Shown piece by piece: positions 25,756 to 34,685 of a stretch of DNA of 64,000 nucleotides (the first letter of the stretch is position 1; the number at the start of each line of letters is the position of its first letter). The position numbers were made by a program, and so were the translations under genes. The notes beneath the pieces were generated by a model that had not been told where the DNA came from, searched no databases, and was given only the letters and a program-made list of their open reading frames with translations. This DNA is from Qipengyuania flava (lineage in GTDB: Bacteria > Pseudomonadota > Alphaproteobacteria > Sphingomonadales > Sphingomonadaceae). Where the stretch lies: NCBI RefSeq assembly GCF_011762005.1, contig NZ_JAASQU010000002.1:496001-560000 (forward strand), in the 5' to 3' direction.

Positions 25756-26789
25756 GGGGTGACGAAGGTAAGTTCCGGTCCCTGCTCGACCCGGTAACGG
25801 CCCGGAGGAAATGCCTCGCCATCGAGAATCACCGGTTCCGTGACTTCGATTTCGAGCCCTTCGGCACCGAGCTGGTGCAAGCCCGCCTTGGTAAGCCAGG
25901 CTGGTCTCCAGCCGGTCAGCACAGCGGGGAGCGCCGCCAGAAGCCTTCGCCGCGGATGATCGAGCACGGCGAGCTTGATTCCGCGGCTCGCAGGATCGAA
26001 CAGCTGGATTCCCATCGGCATGCGTTCGAGCGTCGAGGCGAGCATCACATGCCGACGCGCACGGTTGCCGTGGCCCGAGCGCGCGATCGGTTCGCCCTCC
26101 GGCAGTTTTGCGATCCGCATCGACGTTCCGCGGCGCCACTTGTTGCGATCGCTCCCGAACAAGGCCTGCAAGATACCCCAGGCGGAAGTCGCGCCGACCG
26201 CGAGGCTGTTGAAGAAGCCGAGCGAATGCGCATCCTGCCCGGTCTCGATGCCCAGCGTGAAAGCCCCCGCGCCGAAGATGAAGCCGAGCATCGCGGGATC
26301 TTCATTCCCTACGCGGCTCACCGCCAGCGGACGGCGTACCAGCTGGTGGCCGGTGGTATAGGCTTCTATCGCGCCCTCGAGCGACCAGTCGGCGGGTGCG
26401 CCGATATCGACATTGAGCGCATTGGTCTTGCCCTTGGGCAGTACCGCGATGGCGGGCCAGCGGTCGGCGAAAACCGCTTGCCCCATGGTAAGGACATCGC
26501 GCACGGTGCCGTCGCCGCCGTTGATGACAAGAAAATCGATCCCGTCGCGCGCGAAGCCGGCCAAGGCATGCGCGATCTCCTCGCGGGTGCGCGGCTGTTC
26601 GACCGTGATGCTGTCGGCGCCGGTGCAGGCGAGATCCTGCCCCTTGTTGCGGTGGCTACGCGGATTGTAAATGATCCCGATCCGCGGCTGGGGCGCACGG
26701 CGGGCACGATAGATCGACCGGCGCATCGGCGCCGCGACCACGCTCTGCCGGTGAGGCAGGCTATCGAAATTGTATATCACCCGGTCCAT
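25752..26789 (-). CDS. Diacylglycerol kinase catalytic domain protein
   Basis: A soluble lipid kinase of the DgkB/YegS type, 345 residues. The kinase domain shows IGIIYNPRSHRNKG (37-50), the nucleotide-binding loop INGGDGTVRDVL (89-100) and LPKGKTNALNVDIG, where most relatives have LPxGTxNxxA. The C-terminal beta domain contains GFIFGAGAF and ends with the usual LDGE segment (VILDGEAFPPGRY). It should phosphorylate diacylglycerol or a related lipid such as ceramide at the membrane. The change from GT to GKT in the third motif is a small oddity. It is cotranscribed with the Tam41-like gene; 273 bp separate it from the divergent amidohydrolase. Confidence 0.87.
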   Translation of the reverse strand: MDRVIYNFDSLPHRQSVVAAPMRRSIYRARRAPQPRIGIIYNPRSHRNKGQDLACTGADSITVEQPRTREEIAHALAGFARDGIDFLVINGGDGTVRDVLTMGQAVFADRWPAIAVLPKGKTNALNVDIGAPADWSLEGAIEAYTTGHQLVRRPLAVSRVGNEDPAMLGFIFGAGAFTLGIETGQDAHSLGFFNSLAVGATSAWGILQALFGSDRNKWRRGTSMRIAKLPEGEPIARSGHGNRARRHVMLASTLERMPMGIQLFDPASRGIKLAVLDHPRRRLLAALPAVLTGWRPAWLTKAGLHQLGAEGLEIEVTEPVILDGEAFPPGRYRVEQGPELTFVTP

Positions 26790-27062
26790 GAACCTTGCAC
26801 CTTATTCGCCCCCGCGGCCGCATACCTAGGACTTTTTCGTCAAATTGTAATAGTGTCGCACGGCATTCTGCGCCAGGCGAGGGCGGATGTCCGTTCTTAG
26901 CGGCCACTTTCTGGCGCTGCGCTTAATTGGCCGCCGCACCAGCCGCGGCTCCCGAATCGCCAATGCAGGCCAGCTGAGCGTGGTAGAACCAGCCCTCGCG
27001 TCCGTCGGTTTGTAAAACTGCGAATTCTGCCTAAGGTCGGCACTCCAAACAGGGGGCCTGCC

Positions 27063-29084
27063 ATGAAATTTCCAGCCATTTGCGTTGCCGCGTTGCTTGC
27101 AACTTCCGCCTCGGCGGAATCCCACGAATATCGCGTCCTCTTTGGCGGCGACGATGTTGGCGGACTGGAAGTCGAAACCGATGGCGACAGGTCGACCATC
27201 GTGTTCGACTACAAGCAGAACGGCCGGGGGCCGACCATTGCCGAGACGCTGAAGCTCGATGAAAGCGGCATGCCGTCCAGCTGGGCGATTACGGGCCGCA
27301 CGACATTCGGGAACCCGGTGAACGAGACCTATGCCTGCGCCGATGGCAAAGCAGACTGGCGCGATGCGACCGGACCGGGCTCGGCCGATGCGTGCTCCTT
27401 CTATATCGACCAGAACGGCAGCCCCTGGGGCATTTCCTTGCTGGCCAAGGCCCTGCTCGCGGAACCGGACGGCGAACTGGCGGTGCTCCCCGGTGGTACC
27501 GCCCGGATCAGGGCGCGTGACAGCGCGACCTACGATGGTGCCGGCGGGACGGTGACCGTCACCACCTACGAAATAACGGGCCTGTCGACTAATCCGACAC
27601 ACGTCACCCTCGATGAAGAGCTGCAATTGTTCTCGGTCGCCTCGCCGCGTTTTGCGATTGTTCGTGAAGGCTACGAAGGCGCCGACGAGGCGCTGCGCGC
27701 CGAAGCCGAGCGTTATTCGACGCAACGCTTCGTCGAGATACAGGCGAATGCCGCACGCAATTTCGGGGGCCCGGTACGCATTCGCAACGTGCGCATCTTC
27801 GATCCCAAGACACTCGCGGTGACAGAGGCGAGAGACGTCGTCGTAAATGGCGAGCGCATCGCCAGCATCCAGCAGGTGGGCAGCACTCCGACCGAAGGCG
27901 AAACCGTGATCGACGGTGCAGGGGGCACGCTCGTCCCCGGCATGTACGAAATGCACGGCCATATAGGCCAGGACAACGCGCTGATGAACATCGTGGCCGG
28001 GATCACTTCCGTCCGCGACATGGGGAATGAAAACGCTGTTCTGGACGGGCTGATCGAACGAATTGCCGATGGCACGATAGCGGGCCCGCGCATCAGCCGG
28101 TCGGGTTTCATCGAGGGCAAGTCCGAATTCTCCGCAGCCACCGGCGAGATCGCCGCCAACGAACAGGAAGCCATCGATCTCGTGCGGTGGTACGCCGCGC
28201 GCGGCTATCCGCAGGTGAAGCTATACAATTCCATGAACCCCGAATGGGCGGCTGCCGTCGTGGGCGAAGCACACGCCCTCGGCATGCGGGTCGCCGGCCA
28301 TGTGCCCGCTTTTTCGACCGCCGATGCCATGATCGATGCCGGTTTCGATGAAATCACGCACGTCAATCAGCTGATGCTCGGCTGGGTCCTGAACGAGGGG
28401 GAAGACACGCGCACATTGTTTCGTTTCACCGCGATGCAACGGTTTCCTTCGCTCGATCTCGAAGGCGAACTGGTCCAGTCGACCCTCGACAAGATGGCGC
28501 GGAAGGGCGTGGCCCACGATCCCACCATCGCCATCCACGAATTGGGTTTGACGGCCATCGACGGGGAGATTCCGGCGGGTTCGGTCGACGTGTTCGACAA
28601 CATGCCCATCGACACGCAGCGCGCGATGAAACAGGCCCTGTTCGGCACGGACAGCCAAGCGGAAAGAGATGCCTACATAGCTGCGTTCAAGACAATCCTC
28701 GAAACGCTCACCTTGATGAACGACAAGGGCATTTTTCTGGTCCCCGGCACGGATCTCGGCGGCAGCTTCGCGTATCATCGCGAACTTGAGCTGTTCGAAA
28801 AGCTCGGCATGACCCCGGCGCAGGTCTTGCGGCGCGCCACCTATGACATGGCCGAATATCTCGATCAGGATGAGGACTTGGGTTCGATCGAGCGTGGCAA
28901 GTACGCGGACTTCTTTCTGGTTCCCGGTGACCCGACCGCGAACCTCAAGGAAATCAAGCGTATCCGCATGGTCGTGGCGAACGGGACGGTCTACTTCCCG
29001 AGCGAAATCTACCCCTATTTCGGCATCGAGCCCTTCGCCGACGCCCCGCAAATACTCACCGGGCCACAGCCTCTGGAAGACTGA
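27063..29084 (+). CDS. Secreted amidohydrolase with an extra N-terminal domain
   Basis: A 673-residue exported protein with a short Sec signal (MKFPAICVAALLATSASAE). Residues of about 20-230 form a beta-rich domain (YRVLFGGDDVGGLEVETDG and onward) not found in ordinary amidohydrolases. The hydrolase part follows: VRIFDPKTLAVTEARDVVVNGERIASI, then EMHGHIG with the metal pair at 298 and 300, VKLYNSM with Lys386 as the likely carboxylated lysine, VAGHVPAF, DEITHVNQ, and VPGTDLGG with the catalytic aspartate. All expected ligands appear present, so it is probably active, unlike the protein at 13054-14346. The substrate is unknown; dipeptides, lactones or cyclic amides are all handled by relatives. 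It seems to be transcribed alone. Confidence 0.87.
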   Translation: MKFPAICVAALLATSASAESHEYRVLFGGDDVGGLEVETDGDRSTIVFDYKQNGRGPTIAETLKLDESGMPSSWAITGRTTFGNPVNETYACADGKADWRDATGPGSADACSFYIDQNGSPWGISLLAKALLAEPDGELAVLPGGTARIRARDSATYDGAGGTVTVTTYEITGLSTNPTHVTLDEELQLFSVASPRFAIVREGYEGADEALRAEAERYSTQRFVEIQANAARNFGGPVRIRNVRIFDPKTLAVTEARDVVVNGERIASIQQVGSTPTEGETVIDGAGGTLVPGMYEMHGHIGQDNALMNIVAGITSVRDMGNENAVLDGLIERIADGTIAGPRISRSGFIEGKSEFSAATGEIAANEQEAIDLVRWYAARGYPQVKLYNSMNPEWAAAVVGEAHALGMRVAGHVPAFSTADAMIDAGFDEITHVNQLMLGWVLNEGEDTRTLFRFTAMQRFPSLDLEGELVQSTLDKMARKGVAHDPTIAIHELGLTAIDGEIPAGSVDVFDNMPIDTQRAMKQALFGTDSQAERDAYIAAFKTILETLTLMNDKGIFLVPGTDLGGSFAYHRELELFEKLGMTPAQVLRRATYDMAEYLDQDEDLGSIERGKYADFFLVPGDPTANLKEIKRIRMVVANGTVYFPSEIYPYFGIEPFADAPQILTGPQPLED

Positions 29085-29135
29085 GCCACGAGGGGCCAAC
29101 AGGCTCAGACCGGATCATCGCGGTTATGGCGGTTA

Positions 29136-29212
<77 letters not shown>

Positions 29213-29345
29213 ATGTCGCTTCGAGCGAGCGCGCCGCTTAGCAAAGGCGCGACGGGCTCGCCAGTCATAAAACGCGCGGCATGGTTCGTACGCCGCAATA
29301 CCGCGTTAGGCTTTTCTCAAGGATGGCCGATTAGCCCTCGCCAGC

Positions 29346-29744
29346 ATGAACGCGATGGCGAACGAGTTCGATCTGGCGCAGGCCACCATGCTCCCACCGA
29401 TGCCCGGGGCACCGCGTGCGGCGCCCGACGCCGCAGTGCTGTCGGAGCAATGGGCCGCGGTGCACGAGGCGGCTGGCGCAGTGGGTGGTCTCGCCCAGTT
29501 GGGCCGCGAAACGCTGGGCGAGGATATCGCGGACCTTCCCGAACGCGCTGCCCAGCGCGGGGGCTGGCATTTCGAAGCCGCCGCGCGCGGAATCGACGAT
29601 CTCGCCGCATTCATGCAACCGGGTCTGCGCGCACTGCTGGCACTGACTGCCAAGGGGCAGGATACCACTGCGGCAGCGCTCACGCTGTGGCGCGAATTCC
29701 ACTGCGCGCGCAATGCGATCGTTGACGTCGTAGATAAGGGATAG
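29346..29744 (+). CDS. Conserved-looking helical protein of unknown function
   Basis: A 132-residue, mostly helical, soluble and slightly acidic protein. After a flexible proline-rich start (TMLPPMPGAPRAAPDAA) it has alternating helices (LSEQWAAVHEAAGAVGGLAQLG, AAARGIDDLAAFMQPGLRALLALTAKG, AALTLWREFHCARNAIVDVV). No signal peptide, membrane segment or motif is visible. Codon use matches the neighbours and no frame on the other strand is better. A second ATG follows at 29355. It lies 69 bp before mmcB on the same strand, with the SOS box between them, so it is probably outside the SOS unit. I do not recognise a family. Confidence 0.6.
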   Translation: MNAMANEFDLAQATMLPPMPGAPRAAPDAAVLSEQWAAVHEAAGAVGGLAQLGRETLGEDIADLPERAAQRGGWHFEAAARGIDDLAAFMQPGLRALLALTAKGQDTTAAALTLWREFHCARNAIVDVVDKG

Positions 29745-29786
29745 CCTCCGCTAGAGGTCGCCCGCGACGAGATAGACCTTGACCAC

Positions 29787-29801
29787 GTTCCCGCTCTGTT
29801 C
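29787..29801 (+). promoter_or_regulatory. LexA (SOS) box upstream of mmcB
   Basis: GTTCCCGCTCTGTTC matches exactly the alphaproteobacterial LexA site GTTC-N7-GTTC. It ends 12 bases before the mmcB ATG. MmcB is a known member of the LexA regulon in Caulobacter, so the site and gene agree. Confidence 0.88.
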
Positions 29802-29813
29802 CAGTTCGGGGGC

Positions 29814-30290
29814 ATGGATTCGGTTTGCACAACCCAGAAGGCCAATGAGGTCGCCCGCGGCATCGCGCGGCTGTTCGCGCGCAACGACATCTGGTCACTG
29901 GCGGAAATGCCGCTCCGCAACGGTCGGCGCGCCGATCTGATGGGAGTGGACCCCAAGGGTCGGGTGATCATCGTCGAGATCAAGGTCCAGCGCGGCGATC
30001 TGCTGGGCGATGGCAAATGGCCCGACTATCTCGATTTCTGCGATCGCTTCTTCTGGGGCGTACCTCCCGGCTTCGACCGCAGCCCGCTCGAAGGCGAGGG
30101 CTTCCGGCCCGATTGCTGCGGCGTGATCGTGGCCGATGGCTACGACGGTGAAATCCTGCGTCCGGCGCCGCTGCATCCGCTCGCCGCCGCGCGTCGCAAG
30201 GTCGAGGTCGAGCGGCTGGCGCGGACCGCGCTTCGCCGCGCCATCGTGGCGGCAGATCCACAATGCGCGCCATGGGGCACGCCCGACTGA
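29814..30290 (+). CDS. mmcB: MmcB family DNA repair protein
   Basis: A 158-residue protein of the PD-(D/E)XK nuclease fold. The catalytic set is visible as Asp41 in GRRADLMGVD and Glu55-x-Lys57 in IIVEIKVQRGDLLGD, followed by KWPDYLDFCDRFFWGVPPGF, the strongly conserved MmcB segment. In Caulobacter, mmcB is SOS-induced and contributes to tolerance of DNA crosslinks and replication damage; its exact biochemical role is not settled. A perfect LexA box lies just upstream. The short distance from box to start codon implies a very short or absent leader. Length is normal. Confidence 0.92.
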   Translation: MDSVCTTQKANEVARGIARLFARNDIWSLAEMPLRNGRRADLMGVDPKGRVIIVEIKVQRGDLLGDGKWPDYLDFCDRFFWGVPPGFDRSPLEGEGFRPDCCGVIVADGYDGEILRPAPLHPLAAARRKVEVERLARTALRRAIVAADPQCAPWGTPD

Positions 30291-30336
30291 CGAATTGGCG
30301 GTTTGCGCCGGGCGCTGCTCGGGATAGGAAGGTTCG

Positions 30337-31056
30337 GTGACTTGGCTCGCAATCTTCCTCTCGATGCTCGCAATGACCGCGATCGTCGCATTGCGCTATC
30401 TTGCGGCCAGCGGCGTATTCGCCTTGCTGACCCAACGCGTCCGCCCGGGCTACCACAGCCGGCTCGGCCCGCAGATCCGCCGCGAGATTGGGTGGTCGCT
30501 CGCTTCGGCGGCGATCTACGGCATCCCCGCAGGGCTCGTCGCATGGGGATGGCAGCAGCACGGCTGGACGCGGATCTACACCGCTTGGGATACTTGGCCG
30601 CTGTGGTATCTCCCGCTGGCACCGCTGCTCTATCTCTTTGCGCACGACACCTGGTTCTACTGGACGCACAGGCTCATGCACCGGCCGCGCTGGTTCCGGA
30701 GCATGCATGCGGTGCACCATGCCAGCCGCCCACCAACCGCCTGGGCGGCGATGAGCTTCCACCCCTGGGAAGCGCTGACCGGTGCGGTGGTCATTCCAGC
30801 GCTGGTATTCATCATCCCGATCCATGTCGCGATGCTCGGCCTCGTGCTCTTGGTGATGACCGTAATGGGGGTCACCAACCACATGGGCTGGGAGATGTTT
30901 CCCCGCGTGCTGGTTCATTCGAAGTTAGGCAGCTGGCTGATAACCGCCAGCCACCACCAGCGTCATCACGAAGAGTATCGATGCAATTACGGCCTCTATT
31001 TCCGTTTCTGGGATCGCTTGTGCGGAACCGACCGCGGCCTCAGCCCCAACGCATGA
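30337..31056 (+). CDS. Sterol desaturase/fatty acid hydroxylase family membrane protein
   Basis: A 239-residue integral membrane di-iron oxygenase starting at a GTG. The three histidine clusters are HDTWFYWTHRLMH (103-115), HAVHH (124-128) and HHQRHHEEY (about 206-214), the standard ligand set of the superfamily. Four membrane segments surround them. In sphingomonads relatives include beta-carotene hydroxylase-like and fatty acid or sphingolipid hydroxylases; this one is longer than CrtZ and lacks its specific context, so the substrate is open. It overlaps the second DUF2141 gene by ATGA, so the two products probably work together in the envelope. Confidence 0.88.
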   Translation: MTWLAIFLSMLAMTAIVALRYLAASGVFALLTQRVRPGYHSRLGPQIRREIGWSLASAAIYGIPAGLVAWGWQQHGWTRIYTAWDTWPLWYLPLAPLLYLFAHDTWFYWTHRLMHRPRWFRSMHAVHHASRPPTAWAAMSFHPWEALTGAVVIPALVFIIPIHVAMLGLVLLVMTVMGVTNHMGWEMFPRVLVHSKLGSWLITASHHQRHHEEYRCNYGLYFRFWDRLCGTDRGLSPNA

Positions 31057-31508
31057 AACGAACTGCCGCGCTCCTGCTGCTGCCTCTTGCGGGTGCACTC
31101 GGTGCGGCCGTGCCGGCAGCCGATCCGGCGGGCGCCACGATAACCGTGACCGTGACCGAATTGCGCAACGCCAAGGGCATCGTGCGCGCCTGCATGACCA
31201 GCGACGCCGACAGCTTTCCGCGCTGTCGCGGCGTGGCGGGAGCGTTCGGCACGACTGCGCAGGCGCGCGAAGGCAGCCTGTCCTTCACCTTCCATGACGT
31301 GCCCCCGGGACGCTATGCGATCGCGCTGCTGCATGACGAGAATGCCAACGGGAAGGCCGATCGCGCGCTGGGCATGATGCCGCGCGAAGGCTTCGGCTTC
31401 TCGCGCGATGCCAAGGTCCGCATGGGACCGCCCAAATTCAGCGATGCGGCGGTCGACATCGGCGCGAAGGACCGGCAGCTGACGATCCGCATGCGCTACA
31501 TGCTCTGA
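31053..31508 (+). CDS. DUF2141 domain secreted protein (second copy)
   Basis: A 151-residue protein whose ATG overlaps the upstream stop. The Sec signal is MKRTAALLLLPLAGALGAAVPA. The mature domain has ITVTVTELRNAKGIVRACMTSDADSFPRC, FTFHDVPPGRYAIALLHDENANGKADRALG (DxNxNGKxD, as in the first copy), GFSRDAKVRMGPPKFSDAAVDI and the ending LTIRMRYML. This copy is a closer match to the usual DUF2141 form than the one at 24371. Function is unknown. Coupling to a membrane hydroxylase suggests lipid or carotenoid-related envelope work, which is inference. Confidence 0.87.
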   Translation: MKRTAALLLLPLAGALGAAVPAADPAGATITVTVTELRNAKGIVRACMTSDADSFPRCRGVAGAFGTTAQAREGSLSFTFHDVPPGRYAIALLHDENANGKADRALGMMPREGFGFSRDAKVRMGPPKFSDAAVDIGAKDRQLTIRMRYML

Positions 31509-31611
31509 CGCGTCCGACGCGGTCGTGCGTGGTTAACGCGCTTTACCCGATGTTTACCCTGCCCGCGGCATAGCATGCCCGAATGTGCCAAAACCTTCGG
31601 GGAACGATGCA

Positions 31612-33522
31612 GTGATAGACAGGCTGGGCGGCTTCTGGGGCTCGCGCGATGCGCACGAAGACTTCGACGACGATGTCGAGGACTTCGACGACACAGCCGA
31701 ACTGCCCCCATCCCCGGTCGGCCAGGACGAACGCCGCATGCAGGTGCGCGCCTATAATCACTGGGCGAGCCTGCTTGGCGACCGGGAATTCCCCGACATC
31801 GACCATCTCGAACCCGACATGCTGACCGATTTCGGCCCCTATTCGGTGCTGCTCGACCTGAGCGGCGACGTCGCCAACCCGAGATTGCGCTATGTGGGTA
31901 GCGAGCTGGTCGCCGAATGCGATCTCGACGGCATGGTACCCCCGCTGCTCGCCGATGTCCCCGGCCGTTCGGTGCTGAGTCGCATCACCGACCATTACAT
32001 GCAAATTTTGGCCAATCAGGCGCCCATCGGTTTCGAGGCCGAGTTCGTCGGGGCAAGCGGTGCGACGCTGCTCTATCGCGGGATCCTGCTACCCTATTCG
32101 AGCAACGACCGGACGATCGATTACATTTATGGCGTGATCAACTGGAAAGAGATCGCCGACCAGCAGACTGCCGACGAACTGCTGCTAGAGATCGACCAGG
32201 CACTGGCCGCGAACGAGGCCGATCCCGCTCGCGAACCGGTCATGGGCCCCGAAGCGTTGACCGGGACGGCTTTCTCCGAAACCGGTCACGATGACGACTC
32301 GGTGCTCGAACTCGCCTCCGCCGACGCGATCGTCGCAGAGGCCTCAGGCCCACTGCCGCGTCCGACGTTCGGATCGATGGCCGACGTAGCCGACGATGAC
32401 GCAGTCGACCTGCCCGCGGCGACCGGCGGATCGGGACGGCTCGATGCATTGGGCAACCCGGTGGGCGCCCACGCCGCGTCGGAAGCCGACTGGGACGAGC
32501 CCGACGACTACGACAACACAATCAAGACCGCTGCCGATTACGGCCTGCCCGAATGGGACGAGGACGAAGAAGAGGACGACGATGTCGAAGCGGTGGTCGA
32601 CCCCCTCGGCGATGAAGACGCGACGAGCAGCCTCGTCGCGCTGGTCAATCGCGGGGATCGAACGAAAAAGAGTGTCGACCTGACGCTGGGCGAAAGCGAA
32701 GGCGCGCAACCCGCTGCATTCGCTGCAGGCGACGGCTCTGCAGCGCCCATGCCGCAGGCCTACGAACCGCCGGTCGAACCCGAGAGCCTTCAGCAAGAGG
32801 AGCCGGGACCGACCGAGTTTGCCGTCTTCACCGATCGGGAACTGCCCCACGATAATCACGCTGTATCGATCGAAACCGCTGCCACCGAACCTGCGGGCAC
32901 CGCCGAACCGAGTGAAGAAGGGCTCTACGATCACCTCGCTGCAGCGCGCGAAATGGCGCAGGCTGCGCAAAACACCGAGGATCGCAGCCGCAAGACGCTC
33001 TACGAGGCGGTCGGCCGCGCCTACGACTTCAGCCTTGCGGCACAGCACAGCCGCGCGGAATTCGACGCCCTGCTGGCCGACAACGGGCTGACCCAGCAGG
33101 ACCGGGCGCCGATGACGCCGGTGGTCAAGCTCGTCTTCGGCGCCGATTACGACAAGACGCGGCTTACCGAATATGCCGCCGTACTGATGCATGCGCATCG
33201 CCGCAGCGTCGCGCCCGGCACGCTCGCCACCTTCCTGCGCGAAGCCGATGGCGGATTGAAGGGCGTGGTCGCCAAAGAACGCCGGCTGCGCAAGCAAGAG
33301 CAAGGCAAGCCGTCGGACGGGCGCAAGGCGGTGCGTCCCGCGCTGGCCGACAAACTGCGCGCGATCGAACCGCTCGAGCTGGCCGATCTGGAAGAGGCCG
33401 ACGGCGCCGAATTCGCGCTGGTCATGGTGCGTCGGACACCCGCAGGCGCGATCGAGATCATCGGTGAAGTGCCCGACGACGTGCCGCTGGTCGAACGCGC
33501 CGCGCGCAAGCTGCTCGACTAG
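31612..33522 (+). CDS. PAS_5 domain protein with acidic linker and an unrecognised C-terminal domain
   Basis: A 636-residue soluble protein from the GTG at 31612, which has GGGGA eight bases upstream; an earlier GTG at 31585 is possible. Residues of about 40-180 match the PAS_5 pattern (RAYNHWASLLGDREFPDIDHLEPDML, FGPYSVLLDLSGDVANPRLRYVGSELV). Residues of about 200-430 are low-complexity and very acidic (a run of WDEDEEEDDDVEAV near 315-330). The last 190 residues are a compact, positively charged helical domain (YEAVGRAYDFSLAAQHSRAEFDALL, YAAVLMHAHRRSVAPGTLATFLREADGGLKGVVAKERRLRK) I cannot place. There is no kinase, GGDEF or HTH module. It may sense a ligand and pass it to a partner. It appears to be transcribed alone. 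Confidence 0.75.
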   Translation: MIDRLGGFWGSRDAHEDFDDDVEDFDDTAELPPSPVGQDERRMQVRAYNHWASLLGDREFPDIDHLEPDMLTDFGPYSVLLDLSGDVANPRLRYVGSELVAECDLDGMVPPLLADVPGRSVLSRITDHYMQILANQAPIGFEAEFVGASGATLLYRGILLPYSSNDRTIDYIYGVINWKEIADQQTADELLLEIDQALAANEADPAREPVMGPEALTGTAFSETGHDDDSVLELASADAIVAEASGPLPRPTFGSMADVADDDAVDLPAATGGSGRLDALGNPVGAHAASEADWDEPDDYDNTIKTAADYGLPEWDEDEEEDDDVEAVVDPLGDEDATSSLVALVNRGDRTKKSVDLTLGESEGAQPAAFAAGDGSAAPMPQAYEPPVEPESLQQEEPGPTEFAVFTDRELPHDNHAVSIETAATEPAGTAEPSEEGLYDHLAAAREMAQAAQNTEDRSRKTLYEAVGRAYDFSLAAQHSRAEFDALLADNGLTQQDRAPMTPVVKLVFGADYDKTRLTEYAAVLMHAHRRSVAPGTLATFLREADGGLKGVVAKERRLRKQEQGKPSDGRKAVRPALADKLRAIEPLELADLEEADGAEFALVMVRRTPAGAIEIIGEVPDDVPLVERAARKLLD

Positions 33523-33578
33523 GGCCCGACCGACAAAAGGCTTGTCGCGTCCGCGCTGCAAGCGCTAGCGCAGCGGCA

Positions 33579-34685
33579 ATGCCGTTCCTGCCTACCGCGC
33601 CCGTCCGGATTCAGCCCTATTTCGGCTATCGCAATCGCGATCGGCTGCAGATCACGGCGCGCGCGCTGCGGTCGCGCGTGCGCAAGTTCGAGAAACGGGG
33701 GCGCTGGCGCGCGGCCAAGACGATGATTTCGCAATTCGCCAGTCACGAAGTTGCCGAGTTCCCGGTCGAACTCGAGATTGCGCGCACCGGGAGCGAATCC
33801 CGCCGCCATCAGGGGCTGACCGACAAGGAAGGCTTCGTCCATTTCGACATCCGGCTGGACCCGGACTGGGACTATGACGCGCATCCCGCCTGGGAGACGG
33901 TCGTGTTCCACTGGCAGGTGGGCGACGAAAACCAGTGCCTCGATGCTCATGTCCTCGCGCCCGGCACCGATACTGGGCTCGGCGTCATTTCCGATATCGA
34001 CGATACGATCGTCGAAACGGGTATCACCGGCGACTTCCGCAAGGTCATGCGCAATTGGCGGCGCGTGCTGATGCAGATGCCCGAGGAACGCATTCTCGTC
34101 CCGGGGGCGGACGTGTTCTACAACGCGCTCGGCGGCGGCGAAGTGCTGGCTAAGGGCGCGGGCCATGCGGGCGACCGCCAGCCCGCAACGCATCGCCCGT
34201 TTTTCTATGTCTCGTCCAGCCCGTGGAACCTGTTCAGCTATCTGGTGACCTATATCCGCGGGCGCGGCTTGCCGCTGGGCCCGATCGCATTGCGCGATTG
34301 GGGGCTCAATCGCGCGACCTTCGGTTCAGCCAGCCACGGCGCGCACAAGCGCACCGCAATCGAAGGTATCCTGGCGACCTATCCGGAAATGAAGTTCGCG
34401 CTTATCGGCGACGACAGCCAGGGCGATCTGACCGCCTTCGCCGCGATCGCGCTCGACAATCCGGGCCGGGTGCGTGCGATCTTCATTCGCAAGGTGGGCG
34501 AGGCGATGAGCGCCGAGGAGATCGACGCCAAAACGAGGCTGCAAGCAGCGGGTGTGCCCTTGTGGCTGAGCAACAGCTACGACACGGGACACCGCTTTCT
34601 CTCCTCGATCGGCCTGCTCGCCGATGAAGAGGCCAAGGCAATCGTCGACTCGGTCGAGGCAAGCGATCCGGTGAAGGCGAAATGA
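33579..34685 (+). CDS. APP1 family phosphatidate phosphatase-like protein
   Basis: A 368-residue protein with a HAD-type catalytic signature SDIDDTIVETG (DIDDT at 139-143), preceded by a beta-rich N-terminal region (FPVELEIA, GFVHFDIRLDPDWDYD). It is followed by FFYVSSSPWNLFSYLVTYIRGRGLPLGPIALRDWG and KFALIGDDSQGDLTAFAAIA, the remaining HAD motifs. This is the order found in the conserved domain of yeast App1, a Mg-dependent phosphatidate phosphatase. It would convert phosphatidic acid to diacylglycerol, opposing the DAG kinase encoded 7 kb away. No signal peptide is visible. It overlaps the next gene by four bases. Confidence 0.86.
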   Translation: MPFLPTAPVRIQPYFGYRNRDRLQITARALRSRVRKFEKRGRWRAAKTMISQFASHEVAEFPVELEIARTGSESRRHQGLTDKEGFVHFDIRLDPDWDYDAHPAWETVVFHWQVGDENQCLDAHVLAPGTDTGLGVISDIDDTIVETGITGDFRKVMRNWRRVLMQMPEERILVPGADVFYNALGGGEVLAKGAGHAGDRQPATHRPFFYVSSSPWNLFSYLVTYIRGRGLPLGPIALRDWGLNRATFGSASHGAHKRTAIEGILATYPEMKFALIGDDSQGDLTAFAAIALDNPGRVRAIFIRKVGEAMSAEEIDAKTRLQAAGVPLWLSNSYDTGHRFLSSIGLLADEEAKAIVDSVEASDPVKAK

